Source: Eleginops maclovinus (taxonomy: Eukaryota; Chordata; Actinopteri; Perciformes; Eleginopidae). Taken from it: a DNA stretch of 64,000 nucleotides. The stretch spans positions 26,940,812-27,004,811 of the forward strand of contig NC_086352.1 of NCBI RefSeq assembly GCF_036324505.1. Direction: 5' to 3'. Below the pieces are notes generated by a model, which was not told the origin of the DNA, ran no database searches, and saw only the letters and a program-made list of their open reading frames with translations. Numbering within the stretch: the first letter of the stretch is position 1; each line of letters begins with the position of its first letter. Positions 10,174-24,500 of this stretch are shown here, in pieces. Position numbers and translations under genes: made by a program.

Positions 10174-10615
10174 GGGCCATATCATGCAAATGTTTAGGTT
10201 CATATTTGTACCTTGTGCCTCTACTGTAACATGTTTCCATGCTTTAATGCTCAGAAAGGTCTTTCTTTTTCAGCACCTCTTTGAAACCAGAGCCCAGTCT
10301 GCCCTGATTGGTTAGCTGGCCGGCTCTGTTGTGATTAGTCAACGTGTTAGAGAATTCCCGCCCCTGAGCCTTTCAGGTACAATATGTTCGAGCACTAGCC
10401 AATAGAAGCGCAAGTGTTACGTAGTGATGTCACTATGTTACGCAAGTAAACAAAGGAGTCCAATAGAGGCGTTTTAAGGCAGGGGGGGAGTGTGTGAGAG
10501 AAACTCCCTCTGGTGGGAACGCAGGGATTTAAGCCTTTGCAGACCATTTAAATGAACAAAACTCTATCTAAAACAGTAGAGGATAGGGAAAACTCCCAAA
10601 AGCATGATAGGGCCC
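10174..10615 (-). mobile_element. GGGCCC-ended MITE, full-length copy
   Basis: Ends are GGGCCATATCATGC (10174) and GCATGATAGGGCCC (to 10615), an imperfect terminal inverted repeat. The interior matches, in reverse orientation, the partial copies at 18232-18500 and 43930-44205. Shared blocks are the CCCTGATTGGTTAGCTGGC, GAAACTCCCTC and TTTGCAGACCATTTAAATG regions. It has no coding capacity. The family is widespread in fish; the superfamily (piggyBac- or Kolobok-like) is a guess from the AAAGGGGCCC ends seen at the 18.2-kb copy. Confidence 0.7.
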
Positions 10616-13600
10616 ATATAAGAACACCATGTCAGAATTTTTTTAATACATTTTTACTTCAGGATCAATTTCATAAAGTGTCAGTGTTTGCAAATGATTT
10701 GAAAAAGAAAGGATTACAAAGATTATTTACGGAAATGTGAAGGCATATAGAACAAGCACACACACACCTATACTTTCACACAGAAACTTCTTCACAAAAG
10801 TAGTTTTTTCAAAGTCCTCCTCGAACTGCATCAATATGCATACATGACTGTCAGTGGAAGGACTTTGATCTGCTAATAGTCGACACAAGCGCAACAAGAA
10901 GATTTGGCAGAGCCCCAGCCGCTGACATAACACAGAAGTTAATCTGGTGAGAGTTTGGGAGGTGGGCAGGTCAAACACATAGCTCTGTCTGCGTTACCAT
11001 GGCATCCACAGAAACAAGAGCGAAGCCCCTCATGTCTCGCTCAGTAATGAAGGCATTCATCACTGCAGTGACATCTAACAAGGAGTCGATTTACCTCAGC
11101 CCAAACACAGACATCAGCACGCACAGAAGAAACTGCATTAGCTATTTTTGTCCTACAATAGAATTCTTTGTTTCATGGTTTTAATCTTCTTTACAGCCTT
11201 TAGCAAAGACAATAAAACCCAACATGTAGAGCTTTCCAAAGTGCTGTACATACTTCATATTGTAGTACAAAATACAGGCCAAGTGTAATTTGGAGCAATG
11301 TAACCAAGCAGATACTCCGGGAAAAAAACAGCTGTCAGTTTGACATGGCAAGCATATTGCGACTTGAGAAACTTCAAACAGAATGACAAACAACACGCAC
11401 TACATGACAGCATTGGAAGGAATCCATCTCTCAGTTGATTGATTGTGTTGTTGGTTTGAATTTGTTGTTAGTGTGCTTCCCTGCTCATTTAAATTTGTTT
11501 ATGTCAATGTTTCTCCAATACATACTTTAGCTACAGTATAGGGATATCATTGCTAGTCACTACTTACTATGATTTATTTGGATGAATAAAAAAAGTGATT
11601 GTGCACTGTGATAAACAAGGATGCTTTGTTTCTCCATCGACTCAACAAGCATCAGAGACACCAGAGGTCAGGTGGAAAAGATGCTGACGTTATCGATTAA
11701 AATATAATGAAATTAAAATCATACAATAGTTCAAGCAGAAAGTCTATATACACGCAGATAGAATATGATATAAGAACAGAGTGTAAAAATATTGTGCAGT
11801 AAGATTAAATTACATATTGTTTTTAACAGTGATATCTATTCTGATCACTAAATTGTAAATGACAACAGATGAATGCTTATGGAGGCACTATACAGAGCTC
11901 AGGTGTTTAATAGTCTTAGAGATCTAGTGATCTAGAAAAAGTCACAAAGCCCAGCATAAAACATTAGCTCTTGCTTTACTTTAAACCATATCTAGAGGAT
12001 CTTCTTTGGTAGTTGTATTTGCGGATGCTACATCCTACAGAAGGTGACCTTAGATTAACGTTTAGTGAAAAAATACCTCATTGGAATTGTATTTTTCTCA
12101 AACCAGCTGCTATAAATAAACATCATAATTTACAGGTTTAAAATCTCAGTTCAATAGTAACTTTTTTTTTCAAATTACTACCAACATTATGTATTTGTTT
12201 TCAGCTTTATATCATTTTATTTTTTTTATTAGTCTAAAATGGTCTCTTTTGACCATCTCATGGCTGACAGCTTAAAAATATGTTTAAGTTGTGAACAAAA
12301 ATCCAAGGTTTTATAAAGTACAATTATTCTTTAACCTTGTGAACAGCAATCTATTTATCTACCTATCTCCTTTTTGGTTTCTCGATCATTTTGTTGATTT
12401 ATTTCAGCATTATTTCCTACTAAAGTGTCAAAGCACTGAGTTATGTCGCCTCTCCACCATTAACCACCCAATGGTGCATCTCTCGTTCCTGTCAATGTGC
12501 CTACACCACATTAAAGATGAAGATTGTACATTTCCCATCATGCTACTCATATCTCTAAATGTGTTTTCGTCCCTCTCCAGCCACACTGAACCAGACTCTG
12601 GTAAACAGGTTGACAGCTGGGAAAGAAACACACCCTTGGGTTGAAACATGAGCAATGTCTGAGAACTTTCTGAATGTCTATCCTGTTGAGAGGACTACCA
12701 CATTGAGCCGTCCAAAGTGAATTGTGTGATATGACAGGCTACTTTTGCCTGGATTAAGTGTAATTAAAGGAGTTGCTTCTTTATTGGTAGTGGCAGCTTC
12801 CTGATAAGTCCCTGCCATCCCTCAGATCACACCAGAAAATCAACTGTCTCTCATGGCAGGCATTTCCTGCCTTATTATCTGAAAGAACTCCACTCCTTTA
12901 TTAAGACTGATTTAGTTTTTTGGGGCAAGTCAAATACTGGTGCAACACTGTCACTTTCCTTTGGAGATTTTTAGAAAAGATAGAAGGTTAAAAGAAGAAG
13001 TGTGGTATACCTCAAGTTCTCTACATTACCTTTGTCCCGAGTTTAAGATATGAGACTTTCTTCAACGACTACATTTCAGAAGCGTCTTTGTCCTTTGACA
13101 ACTCCAGGTGTACCCACTGTGGATAAATCAAACACCTAGATCTTCTCCCACTGCTTCTTCAATGTTTGAAAGGCATGACTGCCCGCTTTGACAGTCAGTC
13201 TTGACAGAGTTTGGGCCTAAACTAGAAAGGGTATGTCCTATTGTTTCATAACATGATCAAATAGAGAGTCGATAGTTGACAACCACAACAAATATTACAT
13301 CTATTATTTATCCCTAGCAATCATTGTAGCATTTCTGTGTTTGACAAGAAAGCAAATAATGAAGAAACAAAAACATGACTTACAGTAGATGGTCTTCTTC
13401 AAAATAATAGTTAGAAAATAGCATAAGATTCCTAACAGGGATTCTTCCTCTTGCTTTGGACCTACTGCTTATGCCGTATTAATTGACGGTGAGAATAGAA
13501 TGCTTGAACATTACTCTCTGTAGTTTTGCCAAAGATCTTAGCTAATTAACAGCATTTAAATTACTTTACTACAAAGGCTGCCGCTACAAGTCTATATACT

Positions 13601-15045
13601 GTATACCCATAATGTCCAATGATGCTCTTTTTATCGTTTCACTTTTACTTTGCCAAGAACGTTTGTAGGAATGTGAGAACTTGACCTCAAATCATTCAAG
13701 CTCTTGAATAAGTAACTGCTTAGCTGTAAGGGTGGACATAATGAGAAAAAGACAGTTGCTTGGTCGTCTGTTTCCCACTGAAAATGTTGTGCGTCACTAA
13801 ATTCCTCCTGCATAAATGGGGAGCAGACTGTTTATGCAGACAACCTTCATTATGTGACCAGGAGCTCATGCTTCTCTGCTGGCTACCCTTTTGCCCGTTT
13901 TAGAGTATTAGAGCTCTTTTGGCTTTGAGGTGTTATCATAATGAAGTTGGCAGAGCTTAACATCACGGTCTAACCAGCACAAGCCTCATATTCTTTGGCA
14001 TGCTGTTCTATTTGCAAGATTTGCGACAGCATCTACAACAACACTGTGTGCCGCCAAAGTTAGAAATATTCCACTTCTACACAAGGAGTTGAATTAAACC
14101 AGGGTCACTTGATTCTAGCAATCTAAAGTGATCTTAAATTATTTGAGATTAAGTTTGGAAAACATGACTTGCACCATGGTGGCCTGAGTCTCAATGCACT
14201 CATGGGTTAACCTTGAAAAGGCTTCTGACAATTTCAGATAAATTTAACTCAGCTATAAAACTGAAAAAGTGTATTCCAATTCATGTCCTGTGTGCTTGAC
14301 TTTTTGCACTCAAACTTGATCACAAATAGCTTTGTAACAAGCTGGCTAGAATGGAACGTTAGAGCCATTCCATATAGAAAGCGTTTGTAGGTATTGTTCG
14401 TATCTTTTTTTCTGTTACTCACATGTCTCAAAGAACAGAAACACTTAATTAAATGTATAATCCAGACTCATCTTGTGAGAGAGACCCTCCGCTGTTTTTA
14501 CACTAACAATCTATTTTTGTCCCATTTTGTTAAGTGTAACTTGAGGCAACAGCTGTTAAAAATCACAAAAAATATCTTGCTGTAGATTCGTTTTGAACTC
14601 ATTAACTGTATTTACTTTGATTGATCAATGCTTAGTCTGTCTGTTCGCTTGCCTCTTTCACTAAAGGCAGATTCCCCTCCCTTTATGTGCAGGTAAATAA
14701 AATAATTTCATACCTACATACACTACTGTTGATTTATTCTCATTGCAACATGAAACCTATTTTGGTCGTGTACATTTTGGCTGTAAATTAGCTAGAGGAA
14801 GACAGGGAGGCAATAACAATAAAAATGTAAGCATGCTCTTTAGCACATGTTCATATAGTATTGCCCCAAAAATGAGTGCAGTGCTCCTGAATCAAGGCCA
14901 GACACATCCCCAACCACTCCCCTCATTAGTGCATGAAATATAATGAAACCTAAAACACACTACTCCTCCACATATTTCTAACACTGTAACACACTAACAT
15001 TGCATCATCATGTGTGTGAATATTTAAGAGAAGAGGATAATTCAA
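10616..15045. other. Long non-coding stretch
   Basis: No frame has a recognisable domain and no repeat could be delimited. Parts such as 12690-12960 and 13810-14060 are of mixed composition with homeodomain-like and GATA-like words and could be conserved enhancers, but one sequence alone cannot show this. Confidence 0.4.
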
Positions 15046-15335
15046 TTGGGTGACTGGTTGCGAGGGAATGCGGTTCCCTTTCAACCAGAAGGTTGTGGGT
15101 TTGATCCCAGCCAATACAGTCAACATGTCGATGTATCCTTGAGCAAGAGACTTAACCCTGAGTTGCTCCCGATGGCATGGCTAACGGTGAATGAATGTGT
15201 GTGAATGTTAGTTTCTAAGAGCAATTGGCAATGAATTAGGTGTGAAAGGATGGATGACTGGTAGTATGTAAAGATCTTCGAGGGGTCATAAAGACCTGAT
15301 AAAGCGCTATATAAGTAGAGTCCATTTACCATTTA
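15046..15335 (+). mobile_element. tRNA-derived SINE (teleost type)
   Basis: The 5' part resembles a pol III promoter. An A-box-like TGACTGGTTGCGAGG lies near 15050, and a B-box-like GGTTGTGGGTTTGATCCC near 15090. The body has the familiar fish SINE text CTTGAGCAAGAGACTTAACCC (near 15137). The 3' tail reads AAAGCGCTATATAAGTAGAG followed by TCCATTTACC, a tail shared with partner LINEs in many teleosts. The copy is moderately diverged. I do not assign a named subfamily. Confidence 0.85.
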
Positions 15336-16460
15336 AAGGAAGGCTTAGGTCTTTTATTAATGCTACATTTGTGGGCACCAACAATATGCATAGAGTATAC
15401 TATTGTTGCCAGACATCGCAAAACCAGGTGATCTGAACTGTTATTTTGTTGGCCTATTGAGATGTTCAAACTTTAGACAGAACATGTGTGACTCGACAAA
15501 CCTCAGCAACATTCAGCAGAAAATGTGCAGTAGCTGCTTCACACATGAAGATAGATGTTAAATATACATTTGTTTATATCATAAAAGCTCCTGAAAGCCA
15601 CAATGGCATCCGAAAATAAAACAGGAATCAATCATTAACGATTTTACTCATTTACTGTCAGCTCATGCTGGACATAAACTGGGAACATTGTGAATGCCAC
15701 GAACACTGAATCATCAGGTTTGAAGGGTCCAGCAGGCTGCAGCAGACAGATCTTGTACCAACAACATTTTAATACAATCTGCAGTCACTTTCATACTGTT
15801 TTACAAACAAAACGCTTGTGAGGGATGGCCATAACAAGCCTGCATCTCTGAATTGTTTCAGAAATTAAAATCTACTGCCATGTATCCCATCATTTTTTAA
15901 CCATCAAACATGTTATGCTCCAAGCAAACTCAAAAACCCTTTTCTGACTGTGGGGAAATGTTATCAAATTTTGCAGCTGTCCAACTTTTACAACTCAATT
16001 CTGTATGATGATCACCAAAGAAACCCAGAGAAAAAAGGTGAGAAGAGAGAGAGCCAGGGAGAGATAAGGGTTGTTATGGCAGGAGCCCAGCTTGGCATCA
16101 CTTCTGTGTCTTGTTCTGAACCTCAATTTTGAGAGAGGGACTGGAGGTCCAAACTCAGATATAATTTATTTTTCTTTTAAATATTAATTTGTTCCATACA
16201 AAAATCCAACATGCAGTTCCCGCACATAAAATGAATTAGATTCAATCTTGTTAAGTCCTACAACTATTCAGGGCATTATACAGCATTTTGGTCTAGACTT
16301 TGTACTAACCCAAATTATTCAAGATGGGGAAAAAACTACGTCCGGAATTGCAAAATCAAGCAAATCAGTTGGGCTTTTACAACATACATCACCATTCACA
16401 CGTACTGTACTCTCACTCATATGGAGGCAAAAGTAACCATAAAAGGTGGGTCGAACCACT

Positions 16461-16461
16461 G

Positions 16462-16500
<39 letters not shown>

Positions 16501-16543
16501 TTCCTTTTTTTCTCTTTTTTCTTTTTATTATTATTATTATAAA
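16461..16543 (+). repeat. (ATT)n microsatellite with pyrimidine interruption
   Basis: A run of ATT triplets at about 16462-16500, an interrupting T-rich tract, then a second short run to 16541. A short TAG-repeat tract lies nearby at about 16637-16660. Confidence 0.9.
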
Positions 16544-16663
16544 GATAGACTTTACAATAAGGCACTGAACCAATTGGGAAAATGAAATTTGGAATTAAAA
16601 AAAAAAAGAAAAATCAAGGAGTACTGTAGCATAGTAGTATTAGTAGTAGTAGTAGTATAGTAC

Positions 16664-16900
16664 AATTCAAGCTCAAAGACTTTATTGTTATATGCACGGC
16701 TACAGTGTAGTTACGCAATGACTATTGTAAGTCCCAGGCTCCACCAACAATGCAACATAAATATATATAAGACATAAAACAATCGGATGATGAATAATTG
16801 GTAGTGGAAAAAATAGGTAAATACACACAGAAATACAATGTAGAAGGACACACTATGGTATCAAGTATAGGATGAACATTAAACAATATATATTGTGGGA
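16664..16900. repeat. Probable dispersed retroelement 3' fragment
   Basis: The text CAAGCTCAAAGACTTTATTG, then GTTATATGCACGG, then AATGCAACATAAATATATATA, resembles a common fish dispersed repeat that ends in AT-rich tails. This is recognition from memory; the ends and class are not defined here. Confidence 0.4.
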
Positions 16901-17689
16901 CCCTAGAATTGTTCCCACATGTTAACCTGATGACTGTGTTATTTAAAATACTTTGATAGTTCATTTCGGAGGATTAAATACTCCCAACAGAGGCAGCTTC
17001 TCTAAATCTCCCTCCAACACAACCACACACATTATTGATCACAGGAGGTCCAGTCCCCCGACCCCTTCCCTCAGCCTGCAGTCTCATTTAGACCTGCTTT
17101 ATTGTTCCAAAATACAAAACTTCCTTGGGATCGAAGTTAAAGTAAACTGCTGCTGTCACACGCACACAATTTCAAAGCCTTTTCGCAGCATAATTTTTTC
17201 AGTTAAAACATTTGGGTCAGCACAACAAAAAATAATAACAACTAAGATCATTTGTCTCCTTAGGGCCAGGAGATGACCTTAAGGAAATAACATTTGTGTC
17301 AACACTTTTTGAGGGGATGCACTTTATCTTATCAGGTTGCTTCTACTGAGGACAATAAAAAGTATAAAGATAAAGACAAAAAAAAGGCACAGATAATCGC
17401 TGATCATATTGATGGTCCTATCTTGTTTTGTCAGCATTTTGTGGGAGGTAGATAAATGGGATTCAGGTTGTTTGCTAGAACACAGAGAACACTGATTATC
17501 AACACATTTTCATCATCATAAAACAACTGTGTGGGATGAAAATCAAAGCTTGTCCTCTCCGTAAGATAATGTTCGCTGTAATTACATTTCAGTACTGCAA
17601 GAATCAAAAACATTGCAGTAGAGGCTTATAATAGCTCAATGCTAGGATAAATGATTGCAATCACTGTTTGCATTAGCTACACTAGCAGC

Positions 17690-18010
17690 AGGGCTCCATG
17701 GATGACAAATCTGACCTGGCTCTCACAACTTTGCTCCAAACAGCAATATCCCTTGAAAGTTCGTAGAGATATTATGTTCAACAGATAATGTATCCTAAAA
17801 CTGAGCCATGAGCTTCACATTTTCAGTTTTAAGTGGAATATTTTTTCAATCTGTTGGATGGATTGCCATGAAATTTGACATTCATGTCTCCTTCAAGATA
17901 TGACGGTATAACTTTTGTGATCCCTTCAATTTTACTCTCGCACTGTCATCAGGTTAATTTCTACTTTGAAAAGGCCCCCTGTAGTTCAACTGGTACTTAG
18001 GTCTTTACTG
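17690..18010. repeat. Diverged common fish repeat fragment
   Basis: The block around GGATGGATTGCCATGAAATT and GTGATCCCTTCAATTTT, then TGTCATCAGGTTAA, matches a repeat I recall as frequent in teleost introns. There is no coding capacity and the boundaries are uncertain. Confidence 0.45.
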
Positions 18011-18211
18011 GGTCTTTAGCAGCACCCCAGGTTTTAAATTGGGTTTCCCATCAGCCTCAGCACCGCACATTACACCAATATGCTGAAGCTCGCAAACATT
18101 ATACCTGCTTAATTATATCAGAATTTTCAAATAAAAGCCAACTCTGGGGGTTCTTTTGGCATTTGGTAATTCTTTCTAAGGACTCTCAATTGTTATTAAA
18201 AGGATTGCCAG

Positions 18212-18500
18212 TTTAAAGGGGCCCTAATAAGTTTAAAGGGGCCCTATTATGCTTTGTGATGTTTTCCCTCTCTGTAGTGTGTTATATAGGTTTTTGTGCA
18301 TGTAAATGGTTTGCAAAGGCTAAATTCCCAGAGTTCCCACAAGAGGGAGTTTCTACACACTCCCCCTGTCTGAACGCTTCCATTGGACTCCTTTATTTAC
18401 ATCTGTATAGTTTTGACCAATCACAACAAAGCCGGCCAGCTAACCAATCGGAGCAGAGTAGGCCCTGGTTTTCAGACGGTGCATTTATTTAAAAAATACT
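18212..18500 (+). mobile_element. Partial GGGCCC-ended MITE with a duplicated end
   Basis: It begins with the inverted-repeat end TTTAAAGGGGCCCTATTATGC at about 18232. A second, incomplete copy of the same end (GTTTAAAGGGGCCCTAATAA) sits directly before it at 18211-18230. The interior runs opposite to the 10174-10615 copy, and the distal end is lost near 18500. The doubled end could be a nested or tandem insertion, or an end duplicated by aberrant excision. Confidence 0.65.
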
Positions 18501-21500
18501 TTAAAAACTGAACTGATGAAGTTTTCAGTTGACTCTATTGTGTGTCCTTTGCTTGTGGTTATTAGTTTGTTGACAGTCTGTTTTTTATTGTCATAATAAC
18601 ACTCAAGTATCCTTTAAACTTGAGAACATTTTGTCTTTTATGTTCACTAACTCGTGGCACTGTCTTCCTATCGCCGAGTCAAAAAAAATCTCTCAGAAGG
18701 GAAAACAAACCAGAAAGCTTTGCCTGAGAGGAAGCAAGCTTTGATTCACTGGGATTGATCAAACATCCTTTCAACTCCAGTTGATGTATTGTGGTCATTT
18801 TGTGTTATAGGGCAATAAAAAGCTCCCTTATTGCCAAGGGTTACATTGGGATTAGCGATTTGGGGAAGCCCTGATTCACAGAGGCTGGCAGTGGTGTTGC
18901 TGGAATGTAAAAAACGTTTTATGTCAATAATTGAAAAGCCAATGCGTATTTCAGTGTTTCAGAATCAAGTGACTTTCTCTATAAAAGAGCTCTGTGTTTA
19001 TAAGGCCAAATAAATGACTCCCTGACAATCATTTTTTATAAGTCCGAAATGCAAAATCTAGAAGTCTGTAACCTCCCTCAATACAGTATTTTAGTCTTTA
19101 CATGCTTACTGAATAAATTCCCTAGGCAAAATATGTATTCATCATAATTGGCTTGAGTGTGTTTTTGTATCTAAACGTCACTCAGATAATTATTTGACTC
19201 TTTACCTGTGAGTGTGCCCTGTTCTTCACACCACTGCAATGCAAACAACCACTAAAAAACATTCAAATATTGTGAAGGTTTAATAGGAATTGACTTGACT
19301 TGTTTCAGTGTTGGGGAAAGCATGCATAGATTGCTGGACGATACTGTGGATTGCTGCATGTGGCGGTGTTCATACTCTGTGTATAATGTTCCAGCTCTGG
19401 GAAATCTGTGCGTGAGATGAACCATGACACTCCCGACACACAAGAGGCTGGATGTTTATGTTGTGAGGCTAAATGTTTGCTCTCCGTTCCATTTCAGCTG
19501 GCTGTGTGATTGAGGCTCGAAGCATAACAAGTAGAGGGCATAATTATCCGTACAGGCAGAAGTCGGGTTTCAAATCCACCACCCCCCAAGGGTGCCAACA
19601 GAGGAGAGCCAAAAAACTGGCTGTCGGCAGTAATGATGAGCAAAACAAAACGCTGCAACACAGTGCAACAACCTCAGGGGCAAAAAAGTATATATTATAC
19701 TGTAATAACCTGTAGAATTGTATTAAAAATAAATAATTGTCAATACTCTTCATTTTCATTTCAATATAAGTTACCCGACCCACCATTAGATAATGCAGCA
19801 CTGGCTAAAAGAAAAGTGTAAAGCTATGCAAGTCTGAGATGATGTCATGCAATTATAGGTGAAACAAGTAGCGTGTATCCAGGTCAGAATCACCGCTGTC
19901 CACTCCCGAAACCTCCAAAAGCAATTTCCCAAAGCAACTGATCGGAAAATACGCTGGTGTGAAGCCGGTGACAAGAAACCATATGATTAGACGTCTCAAC
20001 CTCTCCTGAACAGACTGCAGTAACACACAATGCTGGTGCGCCAAGCTGACCACATAAAGCTAGCACACACAGTGTGTCGCCTGTAAGAAGCTACACTTGA
20101 GCTGATTGCAAAGGCCACAGTAAAAGCCAGCTGATTTTTTAAATGAATGCAAGTATGTTAAGCATTTGAATGGGAAGTAATATCTAGTTAGCAGCCTGCT
20201 TTGAATAACCAAACAGAGAGGCATACAAAACAAACTAGCCAACCATTTTCTGTCAGAATGTTTTAACTGTTGTGTTTAATGCTTTGAATACAAATTCAGA
20301 TAGGAAGTTGCTGTGGGCACTGAAAATTGTTGTGTTGCTCTTTGCAGAGTTTCAGCAATGTTATAGCAACTCAAATGTTTGTCTTTCGGCATATGCATGT
20401 TTAAGTATATGTGCATCAGAAGAGTAAATACATATCAACCTTTTATAGGGAGCTGAGAACTGGTCACAATCTAAATTTACTCAGCAGCCTTAAGTATGAC
20501 TTATCTAAACTGTCTATTTACTTTTGTGTATGATTTGTTTGGAGCAGCACAAGCTATAAACATTATTTTTTTAAAACAAATAAGTCCATTATTCATAGTT
20601 TTACCATTTTTGGGGTCTCTGCCAACTCCTAAGCAAAATATCTGGGTCACAAGATGATCATTTTCACCATCTTCAACAGCTAGTCACTAACTTGTTTGAG
20701 TGCAATCTGCTTCTGGGAATGTTACATACAGAGAGTTTTCATCTGTCTGCTGCTTTTAAAAATCATGCTGAGCCTTGAGAATGAATCAAAACAGTGAAGT
20801 TGTGAGCATATCAAAGAACTACAATGGATTAAAAGACGTTAACGGTCTTAAATTGCTAAATGTACGGTGGCCAACAGGTGCAAAAGTGCTAAAGTCAGAT
20901 GGTGGTCTGTTACATATTTGTAAGTGTTGTGTAAGTATGACTATGTTAGCTATGTTAGCTAACTAGCTTACAACATATATGCAATAACATAAGGAATAAT
21001 GCAATAACATTGTTAAAATAAGCCAATAAAACTTACATTTCACGTTTCCAGTGACACTGACAAAGGTAACATCACAGGATATTTGTTTGTCAATATAATT
21101 ACATTGCAATAAGTGTTTATGTCAAACTATAGAAACTTCATTAGAAAATCAGAAGCAAGGCATAGTTAGGTCAACACAGAAAAGATTGAGACATACTTAT
21201 AAAAGGATCTTGCAAACATATTACTATTGACACGAAGAAATATTGAATTTTATGAAAATTAGGTGTAATAGACAACATGAGCCATTCACCATGTGTTCAA
21301 GTTAACTGTGCAAATACCAACAAGTGTAACAAGAAATGAGAGCATGAGATTATTATAGATGAAAGAATTAAAGTGGGCAGACACTTGAGATTCTGACATT
21401 TTAAAGCCTGAGGCAGCACAAAGACAATGCTGCTGTCTGGAATCAATACAAGTCATTACCATTACTCTATTGATGGCTCGAAATGATTCAGTGAGTTGCT

Positions 21501-24500
21501 ATTTTAAGTGTGCGTGTTCTTACTCATCTTGTAGAATATAACTTGGTACTCAGTGAGTGTAGAGAAAAGAAAAACACCTATCACCTCAATAGCACCATGT
21601 CTATACTCTATAATGTTTATAATAATCTGTGTTGTAAAAGGATATACAAATAGAACTTTCTGCCTCTGCAGAATGTTGCATTCTTACTGCTTGCTGAAAA
21701 CATTAATTTCCAAGAAATTTGAATTGTATCAAAGATCTTCTTTAAAGTGCAATGCCCAAAAGTGAAATGGGTTGAGGTGTTAATATGACAAATAAATGCA
21801 GGCTGCTCTATTTCAAATAGCAGGACATTTCACATGCCTAACTCAAGAGGAAGCAGCACAATGGCAAGATGCAAAGAACAAATACTGTATATTCATGTTA
21901 AACACTTCTAATCCCACAGCACACGGCTGACAATTTCCAGTGCTGTGCACAGGGCATGTGGTTCTTGTTCAAGCGGAAAAGAAAAATGGCAAAATCCTGC
22001 CCTTGCAAGCCAAATGCAGATGTGAGCTAGCAGTTGGCATTCGCTCTTAACAGAACCCATAGGACAAAGAAACATGCGGTTCATTGATTATGAGTGTGTT
22101 TACCTGACCTTCACCATGTTTGAAAAGTCAGATCAGGGGCAGAGACAGAATTTAATGAATGACGTTTCTTATGAGCAGGAACAAAATACGTATTGAGAAC
22201 GGACAGAGGACAGCCAGCAATGCCCCTTGGGACCAGCAAGTTCTTTCAAATGCAACCAGAAAGACACTCCTACTCTTGGACCTTGTGTTGAAAAGGCCAC
22301 TGTGATTACCATTTCCTATCAGCAAGGCTCTCACAGATAAGCAGTGGAGATCTTGATGCGCAACTCAATTAAATCTCAGTGGTAAACATCTTGGTACAAC
22401 CCTACAGTTTGATATTAGCATTTGTATTGTGCCGCTCTGTTGTTGACCAAAGCTGCTCTGCCTTATCTGTCAATGCAGGCTTGTCAGGTCTGCACCTCGC
22501 AGTGAGAGTTTGCTGGTGCTTCCCATTCAGGGCTGCAGCACTGGGAGCAGACACTGGCCTGGTTGGGAGCTCAAATCTCAGAGCTAAAGCAAGAGCAACC
22601 TCCGCACACACAAACATGCAGAGTCACCTTCAACTGCCGCGAGAAATACACAAAGAAACACATTTCCCTCCAAGCTGGTCAATACCAGCGCTAAACAAAC
22701 ATTGCTACAGCATTTGGCTAAAGTAACACTATACAAATTAACAATACAAAGTTCTGTACAGTGCTTGGTAGTTCTTCGACTTCATTTCTACTTACCATTG
22801 GTTTTAAAGACTTGATGTGGTAATGAATTTAAATTCTGGTGATGTACTGATTAAACAAGACACACACACACCCCTATTCCAGGTATCTGTCTCGAGGGTT
22901 GCTGCAGAACAAAAGTTTTTAAATACTGAAGATGGGCAATTCCATTTTTTAAGGAGGATAATTCAAACCTAAATACTGCAAGAGACCTAGAAACTTTTAC
23001 AGAGAGAGTGAGAGAGCTGTTCAAATAATGTATCATTAGAGGTTGAAACTTTGAGAAACATTTTGCAGGAACTCTGACCAAAAGATCTGATTTAAACTCT
23101 ACCTTTTCAAATAGTACATCATACATCTTTCACTATCACACAAAGATAGATATCTCAGGACTAATATTTACTCAAGTTATTCTTTCGGCTTTTGTCCGTG
23201 GGAGTGTAATTTCGTGAAGCATGCAAAAGGCCATGACTCAAATCAGTTTCAGCATAACCTTGAATGACAGCACTATAAAACAAGCCATTGAGCAGGGCTG
23301 GCTATAGGGATAATAGCCTCATACAACCTGGCAGCTGGGGTTTCTGATTAAAAGCAACATCTACATATGATCTGACGTGGTTTACGATAGCAAAGCCAGT
23401 GAAAGTCTGCCTCCCTGAACTTGTTCTAAGGTTAAAGCAGAACAAAACAAAAGAAAAAGAAAAAAATGCAAGAAGTAACGAGCATTTCAGACAGAGACTG
23501 CGTGCTGATGCAAATTGTCTGTAATTTTCAGCAAAACATTTACTGCAATTAACTCAATGTTACATTATTGGGTATTATTAAACGCCTACAGCAAAACATT
23601 AATTAATCTTCTGTATTATTAAATCAAGGTATTCAAAATCGACACACAAGATGATAAAAAATAGTAACGCAATGTTTCTGTTGGTAGACCTCTCTCTGTG
23701 CACTGCTGTAGACTGCAGAAATGATAGGAGAAATGATTACAAATTACAGTAATCAACATTTTAAACTAACAGTCGGATCCTTCTCAATCACTTAGAAGAC
23801 AAATGAACACAACAGAAAGTTGAAAGCTCCCATACTGCAGTTGCATGAGGGTGATAGTAGCTCCCTGACATGTATGAGCCATGGCAGGTAATTCCACGGG
23901 GCCATTGTTTGTTTGACAGCAGCCCGCTCCCTCCAACTGCTCCTCTGATAATGGTGTTTATGTACTTTGGCTCCACAAGGCGAGGCAAAATGGCCACACT
24001 AACGAAAGAGGCAGTGGCCAGCAAAATGGCACTGAATCATCCCTGGAGGATTGGAAGAAAAACTCATTCACCACATTGTTAATCACTTATCTTTCTTATG
24101 AGCTACTTAAAGGAGATGGCCAGGTTACGTCATTTTCAAGGAGAACACCTCGCCATCTTTGTGAATTAGACAAGATTAGTAAGGTGTACTTTATATCAGT
24201 TTACTTTGTTTGCTCAGTCATACGCAGAAATATTTGTAAATCAAACAGCACAAGCAGAGCTCAGACAGTTTCATTTTTTATGACCTTTACAGACACTAAA
24301 ATGTGCTTTGCCAGTGAGAGTGAAACCAGCAATTTATCCTTATAAAAACAACTCTTTGTTGGAAAATGTATTCCTAGTTTTTTCCTTATTTTTCATTGCA
24401 TTCTCTAGCAACACATGGCGTTATCCATGTGCATGCATAGAATCTTTAAAATGCTGGGTGGACCAACATGTCCATCTTTTACCATACTGGTAAAAGTATA

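Noticed and set aside
22379..22726. 115-aa frame as a possible host gene
   Set aside because: No domain, no splice structure and a normal length for a chance frame in GC-moderate sequence.
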